Shown: piece after piece, positions 1-7,498 of the stretch
Layout of the letters: the number at the start of each line of letters is the position of its first letter
How positions within the stretch are numbered: position 1 is the first letter of the stretch
Source of the DNA: Mycobacterium sp.
GTDB lineage: Bacteria > Actinomycetota > Actinomycetes > Mycobacteriales > Mycobacteriaceae
Assembly (NCBI GenBank): GCA_031292695.1
Contig: JARLGS010000518.1
Location: 1 to 39,008, forward strand
Reading direction: 5' to 3'
DNA: 39,008 nucleotides
The notes under the pieces: generated by a model
Database searches by the model: none
The model's input: only the letters and a program-made list of their open reading frames with translations
Told to the model about the DNA's origin: nothing
Position numbers and translations under genes: made by a program

Positions 1-391
1 CGGCGGTGCCGCGCCGCGGGGCGTCGTACAGCAGACGGACGCCGTCGGCGCGCAGTCGCTCGGACAGCGCGTCGATGTCACTGGTCCGGTAGGCCAGCTG
101 CTGCAGACCGGGGCCGCGGGTGTCGAGGAATTTGGCGATCGTCGACTTCTCGTCGAGCGGCGCGAGGAGCTGGATCTGGGCGCTGCCCACTGGCGCGCCC
201 CGGACCGACAGCATTGCTTCGCGGACGCCCTGGCCCTCGTTGATCTCCTCGTGGAGGACGATCATGCCGAGGTGGTCGTGGTACCAGCGAATTGCCGCGT
301 CGAGGTCCGGCACGGCGATGCCAACGTGATCGATCGCTGTCACGAGGGCGCTGGCCAGCGCCGGACGGGCATCGACGTGTTCGGTGGTCAT
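1..391 (-). CDS. mce: Methylmalonyl-CoA epimerase, C-terminus cut by window edge
   Basis: Interconverts (S)- and (R)-methylmalonyl-CoA between propionyl-CoA carboxylase and methylmalonyl-CoA mutase in the cytosol. The ORF track lists only shadow frames here; the real frame reads MTTEHVDARPALASALVTAI and then the VOC-fold entry DHVGIAVPDLDAAIRWY. About 130 residues are present and the C-terminal metal-ligand Glu lies off the edge. The start is ATG at 391, six bases after a TACCTT box, suggesting a leaderless mRNA. The stretch that reads GLHH in the Propionibacterium enzyme reads GLQQ here, so a metal-site His is replaced by Gln; I believe this is common in mycobacteria. It is divergent from fadA4, as in M. 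tuberculosis. Confidence 0.9.
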   Translation of the reverse strand, partial: MTTEHVDARPALASALVTAIDHVGIAVPDLDAAIRWYHDHLGMIVLHEEINEGQGVREAMLSVRGAPVGSAQIQLLAPLDEKSTIAKFLDTRGPGLQQLAYRTSDIDALSERLRADGVRLLYDAPRRGTA

Positions 392-397
392 AACGTA

Positions 398-450
398 AAG
401 GTAACCTGAAGCGACAGATTTTGCGCCTGTGTGATCGGCCACACTGGCCG
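398..450. promoter_or_regulatory. Divergent promoter region, epimerase/fadA4
   Basis: On the minus strand TACCTT (403-398) lies six bases before the epimerase ATG, a leaderless mycobacterial -10. Between the genes is a dyad CGGCCA-CAC-TGGCCG (436-450), which could bind a regulator but is short enough to arise by chance. Confidence 0.45.
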
Positions 451-474
451 TTACAAACGTGTTGGAGGATGGAA

Positions 475-1656
475 ATGACGACCTCGGTGATTGTTGCTGG
501 AGCCCGCACTCCGGTGGGCAAGCTGATGGGTTCGCTGAAGGATTTCTCGGGTAGCGACCTGGGCGCCATCGCGATCAAGGGGGCGCTCGAAAAGGCCGGG
601 GTCGACGCTTCGCTGGTCGATTACGTGATCATGGGTCAGGTGCTGACCGCCGGAGCCGGCCAGATGCCGGCCCGCCAGTCGGCCGTTGGCGCGGGTATCC
701 CGTGGGACGTGCCGTCGCTGACCATCAACAAGATGTGCCTGTCGGGCATCGACGCCATCGCTCTGGCTGACCAGCTGATTCGCGCCGGCGAGTTCGAGGT
801 CGTGGTGGCTGGTGGTCAGGAATCGATGAGCCAGGCCCCGCACCTGCTACCCAAGAGCCGTGAGGGCTACAAGTACGGCAATGTCACCGTGCTGGACCAC
901 CTGGCCTACGACGGCCTGCACGACGTGTTCACCGACCAGCCGATGGGCGCCCTGACCGAGCAGCGCAACGACGTCGACAAGTTCACCCGCGCCGAGCAGG
1001 ACGAATTCGCTGCGCAGTCGCACCAGAAGGCCGCGGCGTCCTGGAAGGACGGCGTCTTCGCCGACGAGGTGGTGCCCGTCTCCATCCCGCAGCGCAAGGG
1101 CGACCCGATCGAGTTCGCCGAGGACGAGGGCATCCGCGGCAACACGACCGCTGAGTCGCTGGGCGGGCTGAAGCCGGCGTTCCGCAAGGACGGCACCATC
1201 ACCGCGGGTTCGTCGTCGCAGATCTCCGATGGCGCGTGCGCTGTCGTGGTGATGAGCAAGTCCAAGGCCGAGTCGCTGGGCCTGACCTGGCTCTGCGAGA
1301 TCGGTGCTCATGGCGTGGTGGCCGGCCCCGACTCGACTCTGCAGAGCCAGCCGGCCAACGCCATCAAGAAGGCCGCCGAGCGCGAGGGCATCTCTCTGGA
1401 CCAGCTGGACGTGCTGGAGATCAATGAGGCGTTCGCGGCGGTGTCGCTGGCCTCGACCAAGGAGCTTGGTATCGACCCGGCGAAGGTCAATGTCGACGGC
1501 GGCGCCATCGCCATCGGCCATCCGATCGGCATGTCCGGTGCCCGGATCACCCTGCACGCTGCGCTGGAGCTGGCGCGCAAGGGTTCGGGCTACGCCGTCG
1601 CGGCGCTGTGTGGCGCCGGCGGCCAGGGCGACGCCCTGATCCTGCGTCGCCCCTGA
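475..1656 (+). CDS. fadA4: Acetyl-CoA acetyltransferase (thiolase)
   Basis: Condenses or cleaves acetoacetyl-CoA and acetyl-CoA. The 393-residue product has the thiolase architecture: nucleophilic Cys88 in NKMCLSG, His349 in [10 protein letters not shown] and the second catalytic Cys379 in CGAGGQGD. The track start at 421 is too early; ATG at 475 is preceded by GGAGG with a six-base spacer and begins [13 protein letters not shown], as usual for the family. The alternative ATG at 469 would have no spacing from that site. Its place next to the epimerase gene and upstream of the Rv1324-like gene matches Rv1323 (fadA4). Confidence 0.93.
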   Translation: MTTSVIVAGARTPVGKLMGSLKDFSGSDLGAIAIKGALEKAGVDASLVDYVIMGQVLTAGAGQMPARQSAVGAGIPWDVPSLTINKMCLSGIDAIALADQLIRAGEFEVVVAGGQESMSQAPHLLPKSREGYKYGNVTVLDHLAYDGLHDVFTDQPMGALTEQRNDVDKFTRAEQDEFAAQSHQKAAASWKDGVFADEVVPVSIPQRKGDPIEFAEDEGIRGNTTAESLGGLKPAFRKDGTITAGSSSQISDGACAVVVMSKSKAESLGLTWLCEIGAHGVVAGPDSTLQSQPANAIKKAAEREGISLDQLDVLEINEAFAAVSLASTKELGIDPAKVNVDGGAIAIGHPIGMSGARITLHAALELARKGSGYAVAALCGAGGQGDALILRRP

Positions 1657-1676
1657 TGTTCAAACCGGACGTGTGA

Positions 1677-1716
1677 ACTACGCCTCGTAGTAGTCAGCCC
1701 GTCACTCGGGCACAAT
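1677..1716 (+). promoter_or_regulatory. Promoter and dyad ahead of DUF3817 gene
   Basis: CACAAT (1711-1716) is six bases before ATG 1723, fitting a leaderless NANNNT -10. The perfect dyad ACTACG-CCT-CGTAGT (1677-1691) covers the position where a -35 would lie. The same arms with the same spacer length occur in the glgE/glgP divergent region, which supports a shared regulator. Confidence 0.5.
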
Positions 1717-1722
1717 GGCGCC

Positions 1723-2088
1723 ATGAGCGCTGTTGGTGTGTCCCGGGTGGCGGGCTGGTTTCGTCTGATCGCTATGGCCGAAGCCGTCAGCTGGATCGGA
1801 CTGCTGATCGGCATGTACTTCAAGTACCTCGGCACGCCCCGGACCGAGATCGGCGTGCACATCTTCGGCATGGTCCACGGTGTGGTGTTCCTCGGCTTCC
1901 TGGTCACCGGTGTACTGGTGGGGCGGGCCGTGCGCTGGTCGCTGGTCACCTGGGTACTGGCAGGACTGGCCAGCATCGTGCCGCTGGCCAGCGTGATCTT
2001 CCTGCGCTGGGCCGAACGCGGCGGTGCGCTGGCCGCCAAGGCACCTGCGGTGCCCGATGCCGAGCCGGAGACTTCTGCCGTCGCGTGA
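1723..2088 (+). CDS. DUF3817 integral membrane protein
   Basis: A 121-residue membrane protein with about three hydrophobic helices (residues near 16-36, 46-68 and 75-96) and the family features R-x4-AEA near the N-terminus, a central VHG (here HIFGMVHG) and a helix containing Pro after it. The tail is short, acidic and Ala/Pro-rich. Its function is unknown. It lies between fadA4 and the Rv1324-like gene, 13 bases upstream of the latter's GTG, so the two may share a transcript. The window has a second DUF3817 gene at 21877, the Rv1342c orthologue. Confidence 0.82.
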   Translation: MSAVGVSRVAGWFRLIAMAEAVSWIGLLIGMYFKYLGTPRTEIGVHIFGMVHGVVFLGFLVTGVLVGRAVRWSLVTWVLAGLASIVPLASVIFLRWAERGGALAAKAPAVPDAEPETSAVA

Positions 2089-2101
2089 CAGACTGGACGG
2101 C

Positions 2102-2983
2102 GTGACTCGTCCGCGTCCCTTCGGTCCCGCGCTGGCTGGTGCGGTTGACCTGTCTGCCCTCAAGAACCGCCCCGCCGAAGGCCAGGCGCCTGCCGGCGGT
2201 GGTCTCGGCGGCGTTGAGATCACCGAGGCCAATCTCGAAGCCGAGGTGCTGATCCGTTCCGGCGAGGTGCCGGTCGTCGTGCTGCTGTGGTCGCCGCGCA
2301 GCGACTCGAGCGTGCAGCTGGGGCAGACGCTGGCCGCGCTGGCCGACCAGGACGGTGGCAAGTGGTCGTTCGGCACGGTGAATGTCGACACCTCGCCGCG
2401 GATCGCGCAGATGTTCGGCGTCCAGGGCGTCCCGACGGTGGTGGCGCTCGTCGGCGGTCAGCCGATTTCGAGCTTCGAGGGTGGTCAGCCGGCCGATCAG
2501 TTGCGGCGCTGGGTGGACTCGTTGTTGAAGGCGGCCGCAGGTGAGCAGGACGGCGGCGACGACGCCGAGCAGGTCGACCCGGCCATCGCGCAGGCCCGCG
2601 ATTACCTGGACGCCGGGGACTTCGACGGCGCGCTGAGTGCCTACCAGGCGATCCTGGACGCGGACCCGACGAACGCTGAGGCCAAGGGCGCGGTGCAGCA
2701 GATCGCATTCTTGCAGCGGGCCTCTGCACAGCGCCCCGACGCGGTGGCAGCGGCCGATGCCGCGCCCGATGACATCGACCTGGCATTCGCGGCTGCGGAT
2801 GTGCAGCTGTTCCAGCGTGACGTGAACGGCGCCTTCAATCGGCTGATCGCTCTGGTGAAGAAGACCGCGGGCGACGACCGGACCAAGGTGCGCACCCGGC
2901 TCATCGAGTTGTTCGATCTCTTCGACCCGGCAGACCCCGAGGTCATCGCCGGGCGGCGCAACCTCGCCAACGCCCTGTACTGA
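2102..2983 (+). CDS. Thioredoxin-fold/TPR protein lacking CxxC (Rv1324-like)
   Basis: 293 residues: a thioredoxin fold (about 40-145, with VVVLLWSPRSDSS and the cis-Pro loop GVPTVVAL) followed by a helical TPR-like half (about 165-290). The active site that would be CxxC has no cysteine, and the whole protein is Cys-free, so it cannot act as a dithiol oxidoreductase. The layout resembles CnoX/YbbN chaperedoxins, so a holdase or chaperone-assist role is a reasonable inference. GTG at 2102 starts MTRPRPFGPALAGAVDLS, matching my memory of Rv1324; the track start at 2024 lies inside the preceding gene. Confidence 0.88.
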   Translation: MTRPRPFGPALAGAVDLSALKNRPAEGQAPAGGGLGGVEITEANLEAEVLIRSGEVPVVVLLWSPRSDSSVQLGQTLAALADQDGGKWSFGTVNVDTSPRIAQMFGVQGVPTVVALVGGQPISSFEGGQPADQLRRWVDSLLKAAAGEQDGGDDAEQVDPAIAQARDYLDAGDFDGALSAYQAILDADPTNAEAKGAVQQIAFLQRASAQRPDAVAAADAAPDDIDLAFAAADVQLFQRDVNGAFNRLIALVKKTAGDDRTKVRTRLIELFDLFDPADPEVIAGRRNLANALY

Positions 2984-3017
2984 TCACAGCTTCTCACTGC
3001 TTCCCGGCGCTACTTCC

Positions 3018-3106
3018 CGCCCAACCGGACGAACGGGCCGCTTTTTGCGAGTAATCCCGGCCATTTCGTCGATCTCAGCGAACTGCCCCGTTCGTCCGTT
3101 TGGGCG
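3018..3106. terminator. Long inverted repeat between convergent genes
   Basis: The arms 3018-3037 and 3087-3106 are 20 nt each and complementary at 19 positions (GCCCAACCGGACGAACGGG against CCCGTTCGTCCGTTTGGGC), separated by 49 nt. The repeat fills the gap between the Rv1324-like gene and the glgB stop, so a bidirectional terminator is the simplest reading. There is no U-tract on the plus side except TTTTT inside the loop. Confidence 0.55.
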
Positions 3107-3107
3107 C

Positions 3108-5279
3108 TTACGGCGCGAGCCAGATGGCGGACAGCGGCGGCAACACCAGAACGGCGGAGGCCTGACGGCCGTGCCAGGGCTCGGCGGTGGCTTCGACCGC
3201 GCCCATATTGCCCGCGCCCGCACCGTGATAGACGGTCGCATCGGTGTTGAGCACCTCGTGCCAGGTCCCGATGTGCGGCAGGCCCAGCCGGTACTGCGAG
3301 TGCTCGCCGCCGGAGAAGTTGAACACGCAGGCGATCGCCGATCCGTCGTCTCCGAAGCGCAGGAAACTCAGCACGTTGTTGTTCGAATCGTTGGCGTCGA
3401 TCCACGAGTAGCCCTCGGGGCTGCTGTCGCGGGACCATAGCGCCCGGTTTCCGCGGTAGATGCCGTTGATGTCGCGGACCAGTCGCTGCACGCCCGTGGA
3501 GAAACTGTTCTCGTCGAGCTGGAGCCAGTCCAGCCCGCGTTCCTCGGACCACTCGGCCCGCTGGCCGAATTCTTGCCCCATGAACAGCAATTGCTTTCCC
3601 GGATGCGCCCATTGGTAGGCCAGCAGCTGACGGAGGCCGGCGGCCTTGGAATGGTCGCCGCCGGGCATCCGGGTCCACAGGGTGCCTTTGCCGTGCACCA
3701 CCTCGTCATGGCTGATCGGCAGCACGAAGTTCTCGCTGAACGCGTAGAGCATGGAGAACGTCATCTCGTGGTGGTGGTAGCTGCGGTGCACCGGATCGTG
3801 GCTGATGTAGTCCAAGGTGTCGTGCATCCAGCCCATGTTCCACTTCATCGAAAAGCCAAGGCCACCAAGATTGGTCGGTCGGGTGACACCTGGCCACGAG
3901 GTGGATTCCTCGGCGACGGTGACGATGCCGGGGACCACCTTGTGCACAGTGGCATTCATCTCCTGGAGGAACTGCACGGCTTCCAGGTTTTCCCTGCCGC
4001 CGTAGACGTTCGGCGTCCAGCCGCCGTCAGGGCGGGAGTAGTCCAGGTAGAGCATGGAGGCGACGGCATCGACCCGGAGCCCGTCGAGGTGGAACTCGCT
4101 CAGCCAGTACAGCGCGTTGGCGACCAGGAAGTTCCGCACTTCGGGCCGGCCGAAGTCGAAAACGTAGGTGCCCCAGTCGAGTTGCTCACCGCGCCGGGGG
4201 TCGGCGTGCTCGTACAGCGGGGTGCCGTCGAAACGGCCCAGTGCCCAGGCATCCTTCGGGAAATGCGCCGGCACCCAGTCCACGATCACCCCGATACCGG
4301 CCTGGTGCAGTGAGTCGACGAGGTGTCGAAAATCGTCGGGAGTTCCCAATCGCGAGGTCGGCGCGTAGTACGACGTCACCTGGTAACCCCAGGAGGCTCC
4401 GTACGGATGCTCGGCGACCGGCAGCAGTTCGACGTGGGTGAAGCCCTGCGTCACCACGTATTCGGTGAGTTCGACGGCCAGTTCCCGGTAACTCAACCCG
4501 GGGCGCCAGGACATCAGGTGCACCTCGTAGGTGCTCATCGGCTCGAATACCGGGTTGCGTTCGGCGCGGGCTGACATCCACGCGTCGTCATGCCAGTCAT
4601 ATGAGCTGACAAAGGTTTTCGACGCGGTGAGTGGCGGTACCTCGGTGCAGAACGCCATCGGATCGGCGCGGTCGCTGACCGAGCCGTCGACGCCGTGGAC
4701 CCGGAACTTGTACAGCCCGCCGGCCTCGAATCCCGGCCAGAACAATTCCCACACCCCGGACGAGCCCAGCACCCGCATCGGTGCTTCGTTGCCGTCCCAG
4801 TGGTTGAAGTCGCCGATCAGGTTGACGCCCTTGGCATTCGGCGCCCACACCGCGAATGAGAAGCCTTCGACCACGCCGTCCGGCGTGGTGAAGGAACGTG
4901 GCTGTGCGCCAAGAACTTCCCACAGCCGCTCGTGGCGGCCTTCGGCCAGTAGATGCAGGTCCATGTCGCCGAGCGTGGGCAGGAACCGATAGGGATCGGC
5001 CACGGCGTGCGCTGGAGCGCCGGGGTATTCGACCTCTAGGCGGTAGTCGGCCAGATTGGTGCCCGGCACCGCGACGGCGAACAGGCCACCCTCGATGGGT
5101 TCCAGCGGATAGCGCTTCTTGCCGATCAGGGCAGTGACGGCCGCAGCGTGCGGACGCAGCGCCCGGATGACGGTGCGCTTGCCGTACTCGTGCGCGCCCA
5201 GGATGGAATGCGGGTCGTGGTGTTCGCCGGCCAGCAGGCGGGCGAGATCGGCGGCGGGCGGTCGGAGGTGGCTGGTCAA
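3108..5279 (-). CDS. glgB: 1,4-alpha-glucan branching enzyme
   Basis: Forms alpha-1,6 branches in glycogen and capsular alpha-glucan. The 723-residue protein has an N1 domain ([10 protein letters not shown]), a CBM48 domain (about 105-200) and a GH13 barrel with nucleophile Asp in [11 protein letters not shown], acid/base Glu in VTVAEEST and the third acid in [10 protein letters not shown]. The track extends to 5390, but TTG at 5279 is preceded by GGAGG with a five-base spacer and overlaps the glgE stop (TTGA). The N-terminus then reads [22 protein letters not shown], like Rv1326c. The overlap implies translational coupling with glgE, which makes the linear maltosyl chains that GlgB branches. 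Confidence 0.95.
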   Translation of the reverse strand: MTSHLRPPAADLARLLAGEHHDPHSILGAHEYGKRTVIRALRPHAAAVTALIGKKRYPLEPIEGGLFAVAVPGTNLADYRLEVEYPGAPAHAVADPYRFLPTLGDMDLHLLAEGRHERLWEVLGAQPRSFTTPDGVVEGFSFAVWAPNAKGVNLIGDFNHWDGNEAPMRVLGSSGVWELFWPGFEAGGLYKFRVHGVDGSVSDRADPMAFCTEVPPLTASKTFVSSYDWHDDAWMSARAERNPVFEPMSTYEVHLMSWRPGLSYRELAVELTEYVVTQGFTHVELLPVAEHPYGASWGYQVTSYYAPTSRLGTPDDFRHLVDSLHQAGIGVIVDWVPAHFPKDAWALGRFDGTPLYEHADPRRGEQLDWGTYVFDFGRPEVRNFLVANALYWLSEFHLDGLRVDAVASMLYLDYSRPDGGWTPNVYGGRENLEAVQFLQEMNATVHKVVPGIVTVAEESTSWPGVTRPTNLGGLGFSMKWNMGWMHDTLDYISHDPVHRSYHHHEMTFSMLYAFSENFVLPISHDEVVHGKGTLWTRMPGGDHSKAAGLRQLLAYQWAHPGKQLLFMGQEFGQRAEWSEERGLDWLQLDENSFSTGVQRLVRDINGIYRGNRALWSRDSSPEGYSWIDANDSNNNVLSFLRFGDDGSAIACVFNFSGGEHSQYRLGLPHIGTWHEVLNTDATVYHGAGAGNMGAVEATAEPWHGRQASAVLVLPPLSAIWLAP

Positions 5280-7345
5280 GGTTGCCTCCGCAGCAGCTTC
5301 AGCCGCTTGTCGTAGGGGATTTGCGGCATGTTGAGCACGTGGGCCACCGCCTTGCCCGGATCCAGTCGCACGTAGTTCGATGCGCCCCACTGGTATTCCT
5401 CTCCGGTGATCTCATCGCGCACCCAGAAGCGGTCATGCTCCGCCATTCCGAGGGAGCCCATGTCCAGCCACAACGTGGCTTGCTCGGGGCCGAATGCATT
5501 GAGCGTCAACACCACCAGCACGGTGTCCCCGGTGACCGGGTCGAACTTGCTGTAGGCCAGCATGGCGTCGTTGTCGACGTGCTGAAACTTGATGGTGCGC
5601 AACTGACTGAGCGCGGGGTGCACCCGGCGAATCTCGTTGAGCCGGGTCAGCAGGGGCTCCAGTGACTGCCCGCCGGCCAGTGCCGCCTCGAAATCCCTTG
5701 GCCGCAACTGGTATTTCTCGGAATCCAGGTACTCCTCGCTGCCCTCGCGGACCGCCACGTGCTCGAACAGTTCGTAGCCCGAGTAGACGCCCCACGAAGA
5801 ACTCAGCGTCGCGGCGAGCGCCGCGCGGATCGCGAACATGCCGGGGCCGCCATGCTGCAGGCCGGCGTGCAGGATGTCGGGGGTGTTGACGAACAGGTTG
5901 GGCCGGGCGAAGTCGGCGTACTTGGCGATCTCCTGACCGAACTCGGTGATCTCCCACTTGTAATTCCGCCAGGTGAAATACGAATACGACTGGGTGAAGC
6001 CGAGTTTGGCCAGTCCGTACAGTCGGGCCGGCCGAGTGAACGCTTCGGACAGGAACAACACGTCGGGGTCGATGTTCTTGGCCTGGGCGATGAGCCAGGC
6101 CCAGAAGTTCGGCGGCTTGGTGTGCGGATTGTCGACGCGGAAGATCTTGACGTCGTGGGACATCCAGTACCGGACCACCCGTAGCACCTCGTTGTACAGG
6201 CCGCCCGGGTCGTTGTCGAAGTTCAGCGGGTAGATGTCCTGGTACTTCTTCGGCGGATTCTCCGCATAGGCGATGGTGCCGTCGGGCAGCACGGTGAACC
6301 ATTCCGGGTGCTCCTTGGCCCACGGGTGATCCGGTGCGCACTGCAGTGCCAGGTCCAGCGCTACTTCCAGGCCGTTGTCGTGCGCCGCGGCGACCAGGTC
6401 GTCGAAGTCGGCGATGGTGCCGAGGTCCGGGTGCACCGCGTCATGGCCGCCCTCGGCGCTGCCGATCGCCCATGGCGAGCCGATGTCGCCGGGGGCTGCG
6501 GTCGCGTTGTTGTTCGGGCCTTTACGGTGCACTTTGCCGATCGGATGCACCGGCGGCAGGTACAACACGTCGAAACCCATTGCGGCAATGCGGGGTATCG
6601 CCTTGGCCGTGGTGGCGAAGGTGCCGTGCACGGGCTGGTCGTCGGCATCCCAGCCGCCGGTCGAGCGGGGGAACAGCTCATACCAGGAACTGAACCGGGC
6701 CCGCGGACGGTCCACCCAGATGCCGTATTGCTCACCGCGGGTGACCAATTCGCGCAGCGGGTACTTGCGCAGCAGGTCGGTCACGTCGGGAGCCAACGCA
6801 GCGCCGGCCCGGACGAACGGGTCGCCCGGTTCGCGGAGGCGCCGTGCGGCGGCCAGTAGTGGCGTGCGGTCGTCCTGGGGTACTGCGGTGGCGGCGCGCT
6901 CCAGCAGCGCTGCGCCGATCAGCAGGTCGTTGGCCAGCTCGGCCTCGCTCTGGCCGGCGTCGAGTTTGGCGGTGACGGCGCGGCGCCAGGTGGAGAACGG
7001 GTCGCCCCAGCCGTCCACCCGGAAGGTCCACAGCCCGACCGTATCCGGGGTGAACTGGCCGTGAAAGACATCGGGGGTGACGCCCTGTGCCATCGGCAGC
7101 CGGGTCGGCTTGACCTTGGTCCGCGGTGGCACCGGGACGGCTGTTGCACCTGGCGGAGTTTCGGCGAGTTGCGGGTAGGCGGTGCCGTGATAGCGGACCA
7201 CCAGGGTGGCTGCTACCGCCTCATGGCCTTCGCGCCACACCGTCGCGCTGATCGGGACCACTTCGCCGACCACAGCCTTGGCGGGATAGCGGCCTGCAGA
7301 CACCACTGGTGCGACGTCGTCGATCTCGATCCGACCGGCCACCAA
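5276..7345 (-). CDS. glgE: Alpha-1,4-glucan:maltose-1-phosphate maltosyltransferase
   Basis: Extends alpha-1,4-glucans with maltosyl units from maltose-1-phosphate, the key step of the GlgE pathway. About 689 residues: an N-terminal beta domain ([11 protein letters not shown]..), then a GH13_3 barrel with nucleophile Asp in [16 protein letters not shown], acid/base Glu in LFLSEAFT and Asp in NTPDILHA. The start is TTG 7345 or, better spaced from AAGGAG (six bases), GTG 7342; the difference is one residue. The M. tuberculosis protein has a slightly longer N-terminus. It is the first gene of a glgE-glgB operon divergent from glgP, equivalent to Rv1327c. Confidence 0.95.
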   Translation of the reverse strand: MVAGRIEIDDVAPVVSAGRYPAKAVVGEVVPISATVWREGHEAVAATLVVRYHGTAYPQLAETPPGATAVPVPPRTKVKPTRLPMAQGVTPDVFHGQFTPDTVGLWTFRVDGWGDPFSTWRRAVTAKLDAGQSEAELANDLLIGAALLERAATAVPQDDRTPLLAAARRLREPGDPFVRAGAALAPDVTDLLRKYPLRELVTRGEQYGIWVDRPRARFSSWYELFPRSTGGWDADDQPVHGTFATTAKAIPRIAAMGFDVLYLPPVHPIGKVHRKGPNNNATAAPGDIGSPWAIGSAEGGHDAVHPDLGTIADFDDLVAAAHDNGLEVALDLALQCAPDHPWAKEHPEWFTVLPDGTIAYAENPPKKYQDIYPLNFDNDPGGLYNEVLRVVRYWMSHDVKIFRVDNPHTKPPNFWAWLIAQAKNIDPDVLFLSEAFTRPARLYGLAKLGFTQSYSYFTWRNYKWEITEFGQEIAKYADFARPNLFVNTPDILHAGLQHGGPGMFAIRAALAATLSSSWGVYSGYELFEHVAVREGSEEYLDSEKYQLRPRDFEAALAGGQSLEPLLTRLNEIRRVHPALSQLRTIKFQHVDNDAMLAYSKFDPVTGDTVLVVLTLNAFGPEQATLWLDMGSLGMAEHDRFWVRDEITGEEYQWGASNYVRLDPGKAVAHVLNMPQIPYDKRLKLLRRQP

Positions 7346-7366
7346 TCACTCCTTACCCGGGCGCGG

Positions 7367-7419
7367 CACTACGCACCGTAGTGGCCACGCGGCTCGTTGT
7401 GCTCCATACCCACCGTAGT
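7367..7419. promoter_or_regulatory. Candidate tandem operators in glgE/glgP divergent region
   Basis: A perfect dyad CACTACG-CAC-CGTAGTG occupies 7367-7383. A second degenerate copy, CATACC-CAC-CGTAGT, is at 7405-7419, 37 bp away centre to centre. The inner ACTACG-N3-CGTAGT matches the dyad at 1677-1691. The position just upstream of glgE suggests a regulator acting on one or both divergent glucan genes. Confidence 0.5.
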
Positions 7420-7485
7420 AGTCGATGACAGGCGATGGGCACCGAGCAGTCGACGAACTGCCCCTGCACGTCCGCGAAATGTCAG

Positions 7486-7491
7486 TAAGGT
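7486..7491 (+). promoter_or_regulatory. -10 element of glgP (leaderless candidate)
   Basis: TAAGGT followed by seven bases and the GTG at 7499. The same AAGG could be read as a weak Shine-Dalgarno, so leaderless initiation is plausible but not proven. No convincing -35 is visible. Confidence 0.35.
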
Positions 7492-7498
7492 GAACTCG

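Noticed and set aside
78-578. 166-residue minus-strand ORF
   Set aside because: It runs across the epimerase in the wrong frame and into fadA4. It is Arg/Pro-rich, as GC-rich shadow frames are; the true epimerase frame ends at ATG 391.
847-1557. 236-residue minus-strand ORF inside fadA4
   Set aside because: Antisense shadow of a clear thiolase, with no domain pattern.
5280-5390. N-terminal extension of glgB given by the ORF track
   Set aside because: It lies within glgE. TTG 5279 has a Shine-Dalgarno site and gives the conserved N-terminus.
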